From positions 4,345,334 through 4,409,333 of the forward strand of contig NZ_CP051206.1 of assembly GCF_012516395.1 (NCBI RefSeq): a stretch of DNA of 64,000 nucleotides, read 5' to 3'. Position numbers and translations under genes: made by a program. How positions within the stretch are numbered: position 1 is the first letter of the stretch; each line of letters begins with the position of its first letter. Positions 30,278 to 39,550 of this stretch are shown piece after piece. This DNA is from Dolichospermum flos-aquae CCAP 1403/13F (GTDB taxonomy: Bacteria > Cyanobacteriota > Cyanobacteriia > Cyanobacteriales > Nostocaceae). The notes below the pieces were generated by a model that was not told where the DNA came from, ran no database searches, and saw only the letters and a list, made by a program, of their open reading frames with translations.

Positions 30278-31054
30278 TTATAAATCATCATTTGGATCTA
30301 TCCCCATTGCCCGTAAACGTGCTGCTAATTGTGCAGCTTTAACTTCTGCTTTTTCAGCCCTTAATTTTTGTAATTGAGCTTCTTCCTGACCTACCAATAA
30401 CAAATTACCATCTAAATCCCACCAGCGTAGCCAAAGTTGTTCAGGATTATTTAAGTAACTTCCTTGCCATAGTCCCAATTCTACAGCTAATGGCGCAATA
30501 GGATAATGTCCGCGTTCGTTAGGCTGCATTTTTTGGTAAGAAAAATCAACCAAATGATAAACTTCTAATTTGCTATTATTCACTTCATAAATAGCATAGT
30601 AGGGAATGCGGATAATGCGCTCGTATACCCAGAATTTACCAGGTTTTTCACCTTCTTTTAAACCCGGTAGAGGAGTTGTATCTCTTTCTTCTTCACCATT
30701 ACCACTAGCTAATTCTATAGCAATTAATGGAGGAATATATTCCCGCCATAATACATAGGAACGACGAATTTTACCTGCTAATTGTGGTGCTACATCAGGG
30801 ACATAAAACCAATCTGGTGCTACTGTACCTTTTTCTGGTGGTTCTGTTTCTCGCCAATAAATACCACAATCTTGACCTATACAAAATTGTCCATCAGGAT
30901 GTAACTTTTGTAAAGTTTGAATTATTGAATCTGTGATAATTATACTTTGAGGATGTTCTTGAAAGTTTTTCACGAAAGTACCATCAGACTCTGGTAGTTG
31001 AGTATGATCAGGAAACTGCGGTGGTATAGCAATATCAGCCAGGGTTTCACTCAT
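30278..31054 (-). CDS. Uma2-family PD-(D/E)XK nuclease-like protein
   Basis: 258-aa protein of the Uma2 family, greatly expanded in cyanobacteria. The core shows YVPDVAP (Asp), then PPLIAIELASGNGEEE with the E-x-[SA] element of the PD-(D/E)XK fold, then YYAIYEVNNSKLEVYHL. A Lys/Ala/Glu coiled coil closes the C-terminus (QEEAQLQKLRAEKAEVKAAQ). The family is assumed to contain nucleases linked to mobile elements; biological role not known. It stands alone, 6 bp below the DUF2085 gene region and divergent from the kinase gene. Confidence 0.8.
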   Translation of the reverse strand: MSETLADIAIPPQFPDHTQLPESDGTFVKNFQEHPQSIIITDSIIQTLQKLHPDGQFCIGQDCGIYWRETEPPEKGTVAPDWFYVPDVAPQLAGKIRRSYVLWREYIPPLIAIELASGNGEEERDTTPLPGLKEGEKPGKFWVYERIIRIPYYAIYEVNNSKLEVYHLVDFSYQKMQPNERGHYPIAPLAVELGLWQGSYLNNPEQLWLRWWDLDGNLLLVGQEEAQLQKLRAEKAEVKAAQLAARLRAMGIDPNDDL

Positions 31055-31162
31055 ACTGTTTAAAAGATTGCAGTTGTTTATTTAGTATTATATCAGAGAA
31101 CAGGAAGCGCGGAATTACTGAATATTGTATTATAAAGGTTATACAGTCATCTATCACAGATT

Positions 31163-33124
31163 ATGATCTGCTGCTTAAACCCGGATTGTTCCCAGCCTAT
31201 CAACCCTGATCATAACAAGTTCTGTCAAAGTTGCAGAACCCCGTTAATACCATTATTAATCAATCGCTTTCGAGTATTGCGGGTGCTTTCTGCTGAAGGT
31301 GGTTTTGGGAGAACCTATTTAGCGGAAGATAGCCAGAAACTCAATGAAATTTGTGTAATCAAGCAACTTGCACCTAAACAGTCGGGAACTTACGCTTTAA
31401 AAAAAGCTACAGAATTATTTATTGAAGAAGCTAAACGTTTACAAGATTTAGGAGAACACCCACAAATACCAACGCTGTTTGCTTATTTTGAAGATAATGG
31501 TTTTCTCTATTTGGTACAACAGTTTATTAAAGGGGAGAATTTATTAGATGAATTAGCACAAAAGGGAAAATACAAGGAAACCCAAATTCGGGAATTATTA
31601 CTAGATTTATTACCATCTTTAAAGTTTATTCATGAGCGCCAGGTTATTCATCGGGATATTAAACCACAAAATATCATGCGCCGATCAAGTGATGGTAAAT
31701 TGGTGTTAATTGATTTTGGGGCTTCTAAACAATTAACTACCACAGTTCACACCTAAATAGGAACACAAATAGGTTCTTATGGGTATAGTCCATTGGAACA
31801 AATACAAGGTGGTGAAGCTTATCCAGCCAGTGATTTATTTGCTTTAGGTGCAACTTGTTTTCATTTATTAACAGGGGTTGATCCTTTTAATTTATGGACA
31901 ATAAATGGTTTTAGTTGGGTGAATAATTGGCGACAATATTTATCTGGTTCTGTGAGTCAGGAATTGGGGCAAGTTTTAGATAAGTTGTTGAAAGTTGATA
32001 TTCAAAAACGTTATCAATCTGCGGATGAGGTCATCAAAGATTTAGAAATTTCTCCTACATTTGTTGTATCTCCAGGGGGGAATAAAAATCAATCTTTGGG
32101 AAATTCTCCAACTACAATCAATCGTCGCGGTTTTATCTATGGAGGATTATTTTTAGGTGGTGTAACTGTCGCATTTGTGGGACAAAATTTATTTTTTGGG
32201 AAGAAAAATCAAACCTCAATTTCAGATACACCAACACCTGAAAATATACCAACTCCTGAAAATACACCAACACCTGAAAATACATCAACTCCTAAAAATA
32301 CAACTTCTACAAATAACCTGAAAACCTTTAGTTTTGAAGTGGTCAGCACTAACGCAACCGGAAATATTATCAACCGACGGAATGAAAGTGCAAAATATTT
32401 CACAGAAGATTTGGGAAGTGGTGTGACATTGGAAATGGTGGAAATACCAGGGGGAACATTTATGATGGGTTCACCGAAAAGTGAAGCACAAAGAGGTTCA
32501 GATGAAAGTCCCCAACACCAAGTTACTGTTCCTAGTTTCTGTATGGGGAAATATCAATTGACACAGGCACAGTATCAAGCTATCATAGGCACTAACCCTT
32601 CTGCTTTCAAAGGTGATAATCGTCCTGTTGAAGGCGTTAGTTGGAATGATGCAGTTACTTTTTGTCAACGGTTAAGCCAAAAGACAGGAAAAAACTACAG
32701 ATTACCCAGTGAAGCTGAATGGGAGTATGCTTGTAGGGCAGGAACTACTACACCATTTTATTTTGGTGAAAGCATCACTACTGATTTGGTAAACTATAAT
32801 GGTAATTACACTTATGGTTCTGCACCAAAAGGCCAGTACCGTAAACAAACCACAGATGTAGGTTCTTTTCCTCCTAACGCTTTTGGTTTGTATGATATGC
32901 ACGGTAATGTATGGGAGTGGTGTTTGGATGATTATATAGACAATTATTATGGTACGCCCAAAGATGGTCGTGCTTTAACAAGACAAAGCAAACGGAAGCT
33001 GCTGCGTGGCGGTTCTTGGAAGTATCATTCGGAAAACTGTAGATCAGCAGATCGTAACAACTCAAGCATCGGTTACAACGGTATTGGTTTTCGGATTGCT
33101 TGTGCTAGCGCAATGAAGACTTAG
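31163..33124 (+). pseudogene. Ser/Thr kinase plus SUMF1 protein, interrupted by one in-frame stop
   Basis: 653-codon gene with TAA at codon 198 (31754-31756). Upstream of it: a Cys4 zinc ribbon (CCLNPDCSQP...FCQSC), then a kinase domain with AEGGFGRTYLAED, HRDIKPQNIM and DFGASK. The same frame continues after the stop with GSYGYSPLEQ, the kinase C-lobe, one membrane helix (near residue 340), a TPEN repeat linker, and a SUMF1/formylglycine-enzyme-like domain (EIPGGTFMMGSPKSE, RLPSEAEWEYACRAG, LRGGSWKYHSENCR). Family members usually have Gln at the stop, so a single CAA to TAA change is likely. The second part alone could start at 31793. A recent mutation or an assembly error. Confidence 0.88.
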
Positions 33125-33273
33125 TGCCACTTTATACTCTTGCTTTTTTGCCCTTTTCTTTTCTTTCTCTTTTCCCTTCTTAACCCCCGCCGTTAGGCGG
33201 AAAAATAAAATTTTTTCTTTCGACAGCAAAGCCGATTGTGGTGTCTTTACTTAGGATATCACACATTTTTTAA
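33125..33273. other. Gap after the kinase-SUMF1 gene
   Basis: Contains a small hairpin CCGCC-GTTA-GGCGG near 33187-33200 followed by an A/T-rich run, probably a terminator. No gene. Confidence 0.5.
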
Positions 33274-33586
33274 ATTGTCAGAATCAGGATATCCAGGATT
33301 TAAGGATTTACAGGATGTTATTGATAAATTGCTGGTTTTCCTTTGCGTCTTTGCGTGAAAATGAATATTCAATATTGTCAGAATCAGGATATCCAGGATT
33401 TAAGGATTTACAGGATGTTATTGATAAATTGCTGGTTTTCCTTTGCGTCTTTGCGTGAAAATGAATATTCAATATTGTCAGAATCAGGATATCCAGGATT
33501 TAAGGATTTACAGGATGTTATTGATAAATTGCTGGTTTTCCTTTGCGTCTTTGCTGCTTTGCATCTTTCTTTGCGCGAAACTGAAT
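33274..33586. repeat. 100-bp tandem repeat, three copies plus a partial one
   Basis: Units start at 33274, 33374 and 33474 with a period of exactly 100 bp and near-perfect identity. Each contains GTCAGAATCAGGATATCC, TTTAAGGATTTACAGGATG and a CTTTGCGTCTTTGCGTG stretch. A degenerate fourth beginning follows at about 33587. The reading frame across it is an artefact of the repeat. Confidence 0.95.
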
Positions 33587-33750
33587 ATTGTCTGAATCAG
33601 GATTTTTGTAATATCCATATCCCTATCCCTAAATTATTTTAAATAAATTGAGTATTTGTAATTTGTATTTTGAGAATTTTCTGTTTGAAAATCGTATATA
33701 TTAACCTTAATCATAAATTTCTAAACCCTAAAAACACAACTCAAACAAAC

Positions 33751-33793
33751 ATCCTGGAAATCCTTAAATCCTGGATATCCTGATTCTGACAAT
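33751..33793. repeat. Inverted copy of the 100-bp repeat head
   Basis: 43 bp that are the reverse complement of the first part of the tandem unit (about 42 of 43 matches). It ends 17 bp before the Rpn-family gene. With the array it forms a large inverted pair around about 165 bp. Confidence 0.9.
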
Positions 33794-33809
33794 TTAATTT
33801 TATAATCTC

Positions 33810-34661
33810 ATGAGTTTTGACAACGTTTGCAAACTATTAGCAGAAAAATATCCCTTTGATTTTGCTAAATGGTTGCTTCCCCAAGCACCAAAAACCATCA
33901 AAGTCTTAAAAACCGAATTGAGTATAGAACCAATTCGCGCTGATTTTGTCACCTTCTTACAAACAGAAAATCGGATTTTACATATTGAATTTCAAACCAA
34001 CCCACAATCTAAACCTCCAATTCCTTTTAGAGAGTTAGATTATTCAGTGAGATTAATCCGTACATATCAAGTTCCTGTAACCCAAGTAGTGATTTTCTTA
34101 CAAGAAACAAATGATCCAATTGTTTTCACTGAAGAATATGTTAACGAAACAACCAGACACCGTTATCGTGTAATCAGAATGTGGGAACAAGATTCAGCCT
34201 TATTTCTCAATAATCTGGCATTATTACCATTAGCACCATTAACACAGACAAATTCACCTCAAGGCTTATTATCCCAGATTGCCAATAGTGTTGCTAAAAT
34301 TGCAGATAGGGAGACTAAACAGGATATTGCAGCTTACACAGAGATTTTAGCAGGTTTGCGATTTGAGAAAGACTTTATTCGTCAATTGTTAAGTGAGGAT
34401 ATTATGCAAGAGTCAGTCATTTATCAGGATATTTTGCAGAAGGGAGAAAGAATAGGAGAACAAAGAGGAGAACAAAAAGGAGAAATTAAATTTTGTTTGT
34501 TTTTACTTAATCAACGGTTTGGGGAACTTGATTCTTTAATAGTTGAAAGAGTCAAAGGTTTACCTGTTGAACAGTTAGAAAATTTAGGTGCGGCGTTGTT
34601 TAATATTTCTGAAGTTGCTGATTTGGTAACTTGGTTAAATCAACAAGATCATCAAAACTAA
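33810..34661 (+). CDS. Rpn-family recombination-promoting nuclease/putative transposase (DUF4351)
   Basis: 283-aa protein of the Rpn/YhgA-like PD-(D/E)XK group. The nuclease core is at the N-terminus: KTELSIEPIRADFVTFL (Asp), ILHIEFQTNP with the E-x-Q form of the motif, then ELDYSVRLIRTYQVPVTQVVIFL. A charged GERIGEQRGEQKGE stretch leads to a DUF4351-like helical end (FLLNQRFGELDSLIVERVKGLPVEQLENLG). Family members are scattered in cyanobacteria and promote recA-independent recombination in E. coli. Flanked on the left by the tandem and inverted repeats, as if they form one mobile unit. Confidence 0.85.
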   Translation: MSFDNVCKLLAEKYPFDFAKWLLPQAPKTIKVLKTELSIEPIRADFVTFLQTENRILHIEFQTNPQSKPPIPFRELDYSVRLIRTYQVPVTQVVIFLQETNDPIVFTEEYVNETTRHRYRVIRMWEQDSALFLNNLALLPLAPLTQTNSPQGLLSQIANSVAKIADRETKQDIAAYTEILAGLRFEKDFIRQLLSEDIMQESVIYQDILQKGERIGEQRGEQKGEIKFCLFLLNQRFGELDSLIVERVKGLPVEQLENLGAALFNISEVADLVTWLNQQDHQN

Positions 34662-34703
34662 TAATTTATGGTGTTGGGTTTTGCAACCCAACCTACTTGA
34701 TAA

Positions 34704-35321
34704 TTACAAATTTTTCATTAAAGCTACTAAAATTTTCATTAAAATTTCTAAATCATTGGGGACACGATAAAGGTTTAAATCTTGAGTAATTTCTTTTGAT
34801 TCCCGATGTAAAATTACAAATTGCCAAATATTACCAATAGAAACTGCACCATACAGGATAGGATGATCAATAGGAGACCAATTATCAAAGGCAATTAATT
34901 CTACAGCTAATTGGACAATTCCTCTTTCTAAATCGGCATTTTTAGCTTCAATAACTAATAATTGATTGTCAGCTTTAATATAATAATCAACAACTCCTTT
35001 TAATTGATTATTGATATTCAACCCATACTCTACTTTAACTTTAGCATGGGTATAGTGAATTAGTTCCATAATTACAGGAGCAATTAAAAATTCTCTCCTG
35101 GCGGTTTCACTGGTTAAACTAATATAGGGTAAACTTTCTTCAATACGATTTTTTAGGTCTGTTAATCTTTCTAAGTTTTGTTGAGTTGTGGGTAAGGTAA
35201 GAGATTGTGATTGAAAGCTATAGCCAAAATATTCTATAATTTCATCTGGTTCATAATTCAATTTGAAATAATCAGCAAAGGTGTAGGATTGATTAGAGTC
35301 AATTATTTGTATTTTTCCCAT
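34704..35321 (-). CDS. Hypothetical protein with PD-(D/E)XK-like core
   Basis: 205-aa protein of a type common in cyanobacteria without a known role. The middle has a nuclease-like signature: LKGVVDYYIKADNQLLVIEA (Asp, then E-x-K) ending KNADLERG, followed by VQLAVELIAFD. This resembles type I restriction R-subunit or DUF4145-like N-terminal folds. No specificity or motor gene is next to it. Start ATG at 35321. Convergent with the Rpn gene. Confidence 0.65.
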   Translation of the reverse strand: MGKIQIIDSNQSYTFADYFKLNYEPDEIIEYFGYSFQSQSLTLPTTQQNLERLTDLKNRIEESLPYISLTSETARREFLIAPVIMELIHYTHAKVKVEYGLNINNQLKGVVDYYIKADNQLLVIEAKNADLERGIVQLAVELIAFDNWSPIDHPILYGAVSIGNIWQFVILHRESKEITQDLNLYRVPNDLEILMKILVALMKNL

Positions 35322-35357
35322 AATTCCTACCTCAATAACAATTATATTGAAATGTTA

Positions 35358-35374
35358 GCGGGCAAGATGCCCGC
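35358..35374. repeat. GCGGGCAAGATGCCCGC palindrome
   Basis: 17-bp palindrome between the hypothetical gene and agrE. Recurs in the other orientation at 45353-45369. Confidence 0.8.
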
Positions 35375-35408
35375 ACCACAAGATTGAGAATCTTAAAGGA
35401 TGTATTCC

Positions 35409-37521
35409 TTATCCTACATTAGCAACATAAGGACTAGTCAACTTATCCAATTGCTGAGTTAACAGACTGAGGAACAAACCCACATCAGTCACCACACCTA
35501 CAGATTCTATTGAACCGCGATCGCTCAATTTTGTCACCACAGCCGGGTTAATGTCCACACAAACCATCTTCACACCTGCGGGAGTCATATTTCCCACCCC
35601 AATAGAATGCAGCATGGAAGACAGCATCAAAATCATGTCTGCACCTTCAATGATTTTAGAATACTCCTGTTGTGCTAAAATCAAGTTCATTTGGGTATCG
35701 GGTAAAGGTCCATCATCCCGAATTGAACCAGCGAGGGAGAAGGGAATGTTATTTTTCACACATTCATACATCACCCCACTTTTCACCACTCCCGCTTCCA
35801 CAGCTTTCGCAATGCTACCAAAACGGCGGATAGTGTTAATTACCTTCAAATGATGCCGATGTCCACCCCGCACAGCCACGCCCCGCTTCATATCCACACC
35901 CAGGGATGTTCCCAGCAGGTTTTGTTCCATATCATGAACAGCGATCGCATTTCCGCCTAAAAGACCCTGTACATAGCCTTCTCGAACTAAGCGACAGAGA
36001 TGTTCACCCCCACCTGTATGAATCACCACAGGACCTGCCGTGACAACTACTTTACCACCGCTATCCTTAATTTTACGTAACTCCCAAGCCACCTGTTCCA
36101 CGACTAATTCCACTCGTCTCTCGCTGGAAACTCCAGAAGACATAAAGCTGAACTCTTGGGAATTGCGTTGTTCGCGTGATTCAGCTTTGCGAACGGTGCG
36201 AATACCTAAAACATCCACAACTACTTTATCGCCGATTTCTAAATCACGGAGGAGTTTGCATTTTGCTACTATACCATTAGCAGTTGTGGAAATAGCGATC
36301 GCCCCATCCATGCGTTGATTTTGCACCTTCAGCCATTCTCCATTTACACGAATTTCAGTAGGATAAATCGTGCTGACATAGAAATCATCAGGAGCAACAC
36401 CCGCTTGGATCACAGGTTCTAATCTAGTATCTCGTTCGTCTTGGGGTAAATCAACCGCACCCAAATCAATCAACTGGGAGATGATTTCTTCCATCACTTC
36501 GTGAGATGGTGCAGATACCCTCACCTCAGCCGCAGATGTACTTTGACGTTGTTCTCCCAAGTTGAATTTGAGAACTTGGAAACTTCCCCCCATTTCCACA
36601 ATTAAATCTAAAGCGCGGTTAATTAAACCTGCATCTAGCAAGTGTCCTTCCATGCGAATGACACGACTTTCTACAGAAGCATTAGCGTGAATTTCCTCGC
36701 CAATAGGTTCTGTTACCCGCAAAGTCAAGCATTTAGCCGCACCACCGGCTTTGAGAAATTCTGTTAACGGGGTTTCAATAACTTGGAAACCAACTTCCGC
36801 TAACCGTGATTTTAAATTCTCACTCGTTTTGTTCATAATCACGATGCTATCCACATTCACCGCATTACAAGCAAAGTTGACAGCATCAGCTTCTTCAATA
36901 GCAATCCGCTTTTCCGGTGCGACGCGCATTTCAATCACGCGGTTGGAGTAGGAATCAAACGCGCCAGGATAATACAGCAAATAACCATTCGCCAAAGGAC
37001 AGAAGCAGGTATCCAGGTGATAAAAACGCTCATCCATTAAGCGCAGAGAAATCACCTCAATGTCCAGCCATTTAGCCAGGTAGGGGTGAGAATCCAATTC
37101 TGACCGGAAACCATATCCAGCCCACAACCAGCGTCCTTCTCGGTCTAGGAGTGCATCACCAGCACCTTCAAAGGGGAGGTCTTTGGGAAGTGTGTAAACA
37201 TTAAAACCATTTTGTTCAAACCACTGTTGAAAATACGGTTCTTCACCTTGGCGTTCTTTATGTAAAAAGCGGCTAAGAACCACATTTTCACCGAGGACTA
37301 AACCCGCGTTAGCACTGAATACCATATCAGGCCAACCTTTCTCTGGGGCAACTAAATCAACAATGGCGTGATTTTTAATGACATTGTATAATTTATTCCA
37401 TTGCTCTACGGCGCGATTCGCGTGAGGACTTATGAATATTCCCTTCCATCCAAGGATTAATCACATAATCCACATCATAATGGTCAGGAGCGCACATCAA
37501 AAACCGAATTTGGGAAACCAT
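35409..37521 (-). pseudogene. agrE: Arginine dihydrolase AgrE/ArgZ gene with a 1-base frameshift
   Basis: Matches the cyanobacterial bifunctional enzyme that turns arginine into ornithine plus ammonia (GME domain) and carries a C-terminal TIGR00300/LOR-SDH ornithine cyclodeaminase-like region. The 5' part from ATG 37521 reads MVSQIRFLMCAPDHYDVDYV, then PWMEGNIHKSS. The frame then shifts: an extra T at 37417/37418 turns a HIP1 site GCGATCGC into GCGATTCGC. Removing one base gives SRDRAVEQWNKLY, a continuous 703-aa protein and the known family length. The intact downstream frame starts at ATG 37325 (MVFSANAGLVLGEN) but lacks 65 residues of the catalytic domain. Could be a true lesion or a sequencing error. 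Confidence 0.88.
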
Positions 37522-37777
37522 AAAAATCTTACTAACTTCTAAAATGCTACTAATGTCTTCTGGATACAGAGTTTTGGTGATCCAATTCTGTCAAATCTGC
37601 TACTTAACCTCTACCTTCTCTTCTTGGTAGGCTTTACAAGGATATCGTATTATTCTATTACTGCTAGGGACAATGTGATAGGTAGGAGAGAAATGGTTGT
37701 GTTTGAATGCAATATTAACTTGTTAATTGATGGGTGATTCTGATTATTGGCTTAACTTGCTCTACAATAATTAAATT
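37522..37777. other. Intergenic gap upstream of agrE
   Basis: 256 bp between agrE and the DUF104 gene. On the minus strand the agrE frame is open for about 30 codons before the ATG but has no other start. No further feature seen. Confidence 0.4.
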
Positions 37778-38035
37778 ATGAAGTTTTCTATTATGCCCCC
37801 TACACTAAAAGCAATCTATCGTAACGGCACATTCATTTTGGAAACAGCCTGTAATTTATCTGAAGGTTCTAAGGTGGAATTACTCATTCAATCAAGTTCT
37901 GTGGTTTCACCTCCTATTTCCGATGTAGAAAGTAAACAACGGTTTCTCAAATCTCTAATTTCACGAATGCAACAAAATCCGATTCCATTAAATGCACCTC
38001 GTTTCACACGGGAGATGCTGCATGAACGCTGTTAA
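37778..38035 (+). CDS. DUF104 (AF2212-like) antitoxin
   Basis: 85-aa protein. The N-terminal half matches DUF104 small beta-rich antitoxins: TLKAIYRNGTFILETACNLSEGSKVELLI. The C-terminal half is a helical, basic tail (SKQRFLKSLISRMQQNP) that would bind a PIN-domain VapC toxin. The toxin gene should overlap the stop, but only its first codons remain (38022-38078), so this is an orphan antitoxin. A second ATG at 37793 (MPPTLKAIYRNG) is an equally likely start. Confidence 0.8.
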   Translation: MKFSIMPPTLKAIYRNGTFILETACNLSEGSKVELLIQSSSVVSPPISDVESKQRFLKSLISRMQQNPIPLNAPRFTREMLHERC

Positions 38036-38078
38036 TACTAAAATGGTATTTTCTATTTGGAATATAGGCGAAAAATGA
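38022..38078 (+). pseudogene. Remnant of a PIN-domain (VapC-type) toxin
   Basis: An ATG overlapping the DUF104 stop region opens 18 codons, MNAVNTKMVFSIWNIGEK, then TGA. Cyanobacterial PIN toxins next to DUF104 begin MNAVDTNVLLY. Here only MNAVNT fits; the sequence then diverges into the start of the ATPase gene. The toxin was deleted, leaving its start codons fused to the next gene's leader. Confidence 0.6.
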
Positions 38079-39550
38079 AAATCAAATTCTCAAATTTAGG
38101 TAGTATTCAAGAAACAGAGTTAGATTTGCGTCCTCTGACAGTAATTATTGGACCGAATAATTCAAATAAAACCTATATTGCCTATTCTACCTACGGTTTG
38201 TGGCAGTGTGCTGGTACAATATTAAGTGCCTCATTTGCTATAATCAGCAAATTAAGAGTTACTCAACAAGGAGAAGGTAATTGGTCTTTGATAATAGATA
38301 ATGATCTACTTGATTTATTTGTAAAAGATGCGGAAGAAGCAGCAAAAAACTTTCAAGCAAGTGCTTTAGAATCATTTTTTCAAGATTCAAGTCGCAAGCT
38401 TTTTTTGCAAACGTCATTTGAAATATTAATTTCCCGTCAAGAAGTGGAAAATGCCATAAATCAATTAACTCAACGGGAATCTTTTATTGTAATAGGTGGA
38501 ACTTCTCTAAAAATTAATCGCGAAGACAATAGGTTGTTTTTTGAATTTTTGAAGATAAATAGTGAAGAAAGAATAGGAGAAAATATAATAATAGATGGTA
38601 ATTTCGTTGATTTATTTGAGGATTTCTTAAATGATGTAAAAAACGATGAAAAAATAAAATTATTATTTACAGTGATTGTAAAAAAAATACTTTTTTCTGA
38701 TGTTTTTCCATTTCCTGCCGAAAGAAATGCGTTTATAAATACCTATAAAATGCTGGCAAATAGACGTTATAAACTTCTTAAGCAAACTCAAAGAGAATTA
38801 TTTAGTAGTAGTTCAGAAAAACGACTCGAACTACTAAAAGAACAAGGTGATATCCGTTATCCACAACCAGTAGAAGATTTCTTAGATTTTTTATCTGAGA
38901 TAGAACTTGAAAAAACAGTAAAAATAACTTCCAGCAATAAAAATGAATTTCAGAAGTTAGCAGATGAGATTGAAAAACAGCTACAAAACAAAAATAAAAC
39001 TAATTTAAAACCTACTAAATTAGGTGGAAAAGAAATAAAAGTTTTAGTTAAAAAAGGTTTGGAAATTGATATATATAATGCTTCTTCTTCCATTAAACAA
39101 CTTGCACCATTACTGTTATATTTAAGATATCGTGCAAGTAAAGGTCATTTTCTGGTAATAGATGAACCAGAGATGAACTTACACCCAGAATCACAAGCAA
39201 AGCTGCTGGAAGCATTATCTATTCTTGTCAATCTTGGTGTGAGAATTTTACTCACTACCCATAGTCCCTATATTATGGCACATCTGAATAATTTAGTTAA
39301 TGGTAATCATGAAAATCCTGAAATATTAAAACGTCAATCTTCATCTTTATATCTTCAAGATGAAAGAGCATTTTTACCTATTGATAAAGTTAGTGCTTAT
39401 GAAATGAAAGATAATAAATTAGTTTCATTAAATGATCCAGATTATGGCATTAGATGGGATACTTTAAGTGATGTTGCTGTAGATATTCAACAAAAGTTTT
39501 TTGAAATTTATGAAGCAGGACGAGAAAAAGCAGATGAAACAGAAGAATAA
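38075..39550 (+). CDS. AAA-type ATPase (OLD/AAA_15-like, SMC-ABC fold)
   Basis: 491-aa ATPase from ATG 38075 (MKIKFSNLGSIQETELDLRP). The P-loop GPNNSNKT at residues 26-33 is an unusual form of the GPNNSGKS type, with Asn in place of Gly before the Lys. The ABC-like signature region is SSSIKQLAPLLLYLRY (about 340), Walker B is FLVIDEPEMNLHPES (about 360-370), and the switch His is TTHSPYIMAHL (about 395). The long middle (about 50-320) is a helical arm. This is the fold of OLD nucleases and many defence ATPases but without a Toprim domain. The next gene overlaps it, implying a two-protein complex. A TTG at 38057 is a poorer start. Confidence 0.85.
   Translation: MKIKFSNLGSIQETELDLRPLTVIIGPNNSNKTYIAYSTYGLWQCAGTILSASFAIISKLRVTQQGEGNWSLIIDNDLLDLFVKDAEEAAKNFQASALESFFQDSSRKLFLQTSFEILISRQEVENAINQLTQRESFIVIGGTSLKINREDNRLFFEFLKINSEERIGENIIIDGNFVDLFEDFLNDVKNDEKIKLLFTVIVKKILFSDVFPFPAERNAFINTYKMLANRRYKLLKQTQRELFSSSSEKRLELLKEQGDIRYPQPVEDFLDFLSEIELEKTVKITSSNKNEFQKLADEIEKQLQNKNKTNLKPTKLGGKEIKVLVKKGLEIDIYNASSSIKQLAPLLLYLRYRASKGHFLVIDEPEMNLHPESQAKLLEALSILVNLGVRILLTTHSPYIMAHLNNLVNGNHENPEILKRQSSSLYLQDERAFLPIDKVSAYEMKDNKLVSLNDPDYGIRWDTLSDVAVDIQQKFFEIYEAGREKADETEE

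Noticed and set aside
33274-33586. CRISPR array
   Set aside because: The unit is 100 bp and repeats as a whole; there are no short repeats separated by unique spacers and no cas genes.
33343-33642. 99-residue frame across the 100-bp array
   Set aside because: The peptide repeats with the DNA period and has no family match; it is a by-product of the tandem repeat.
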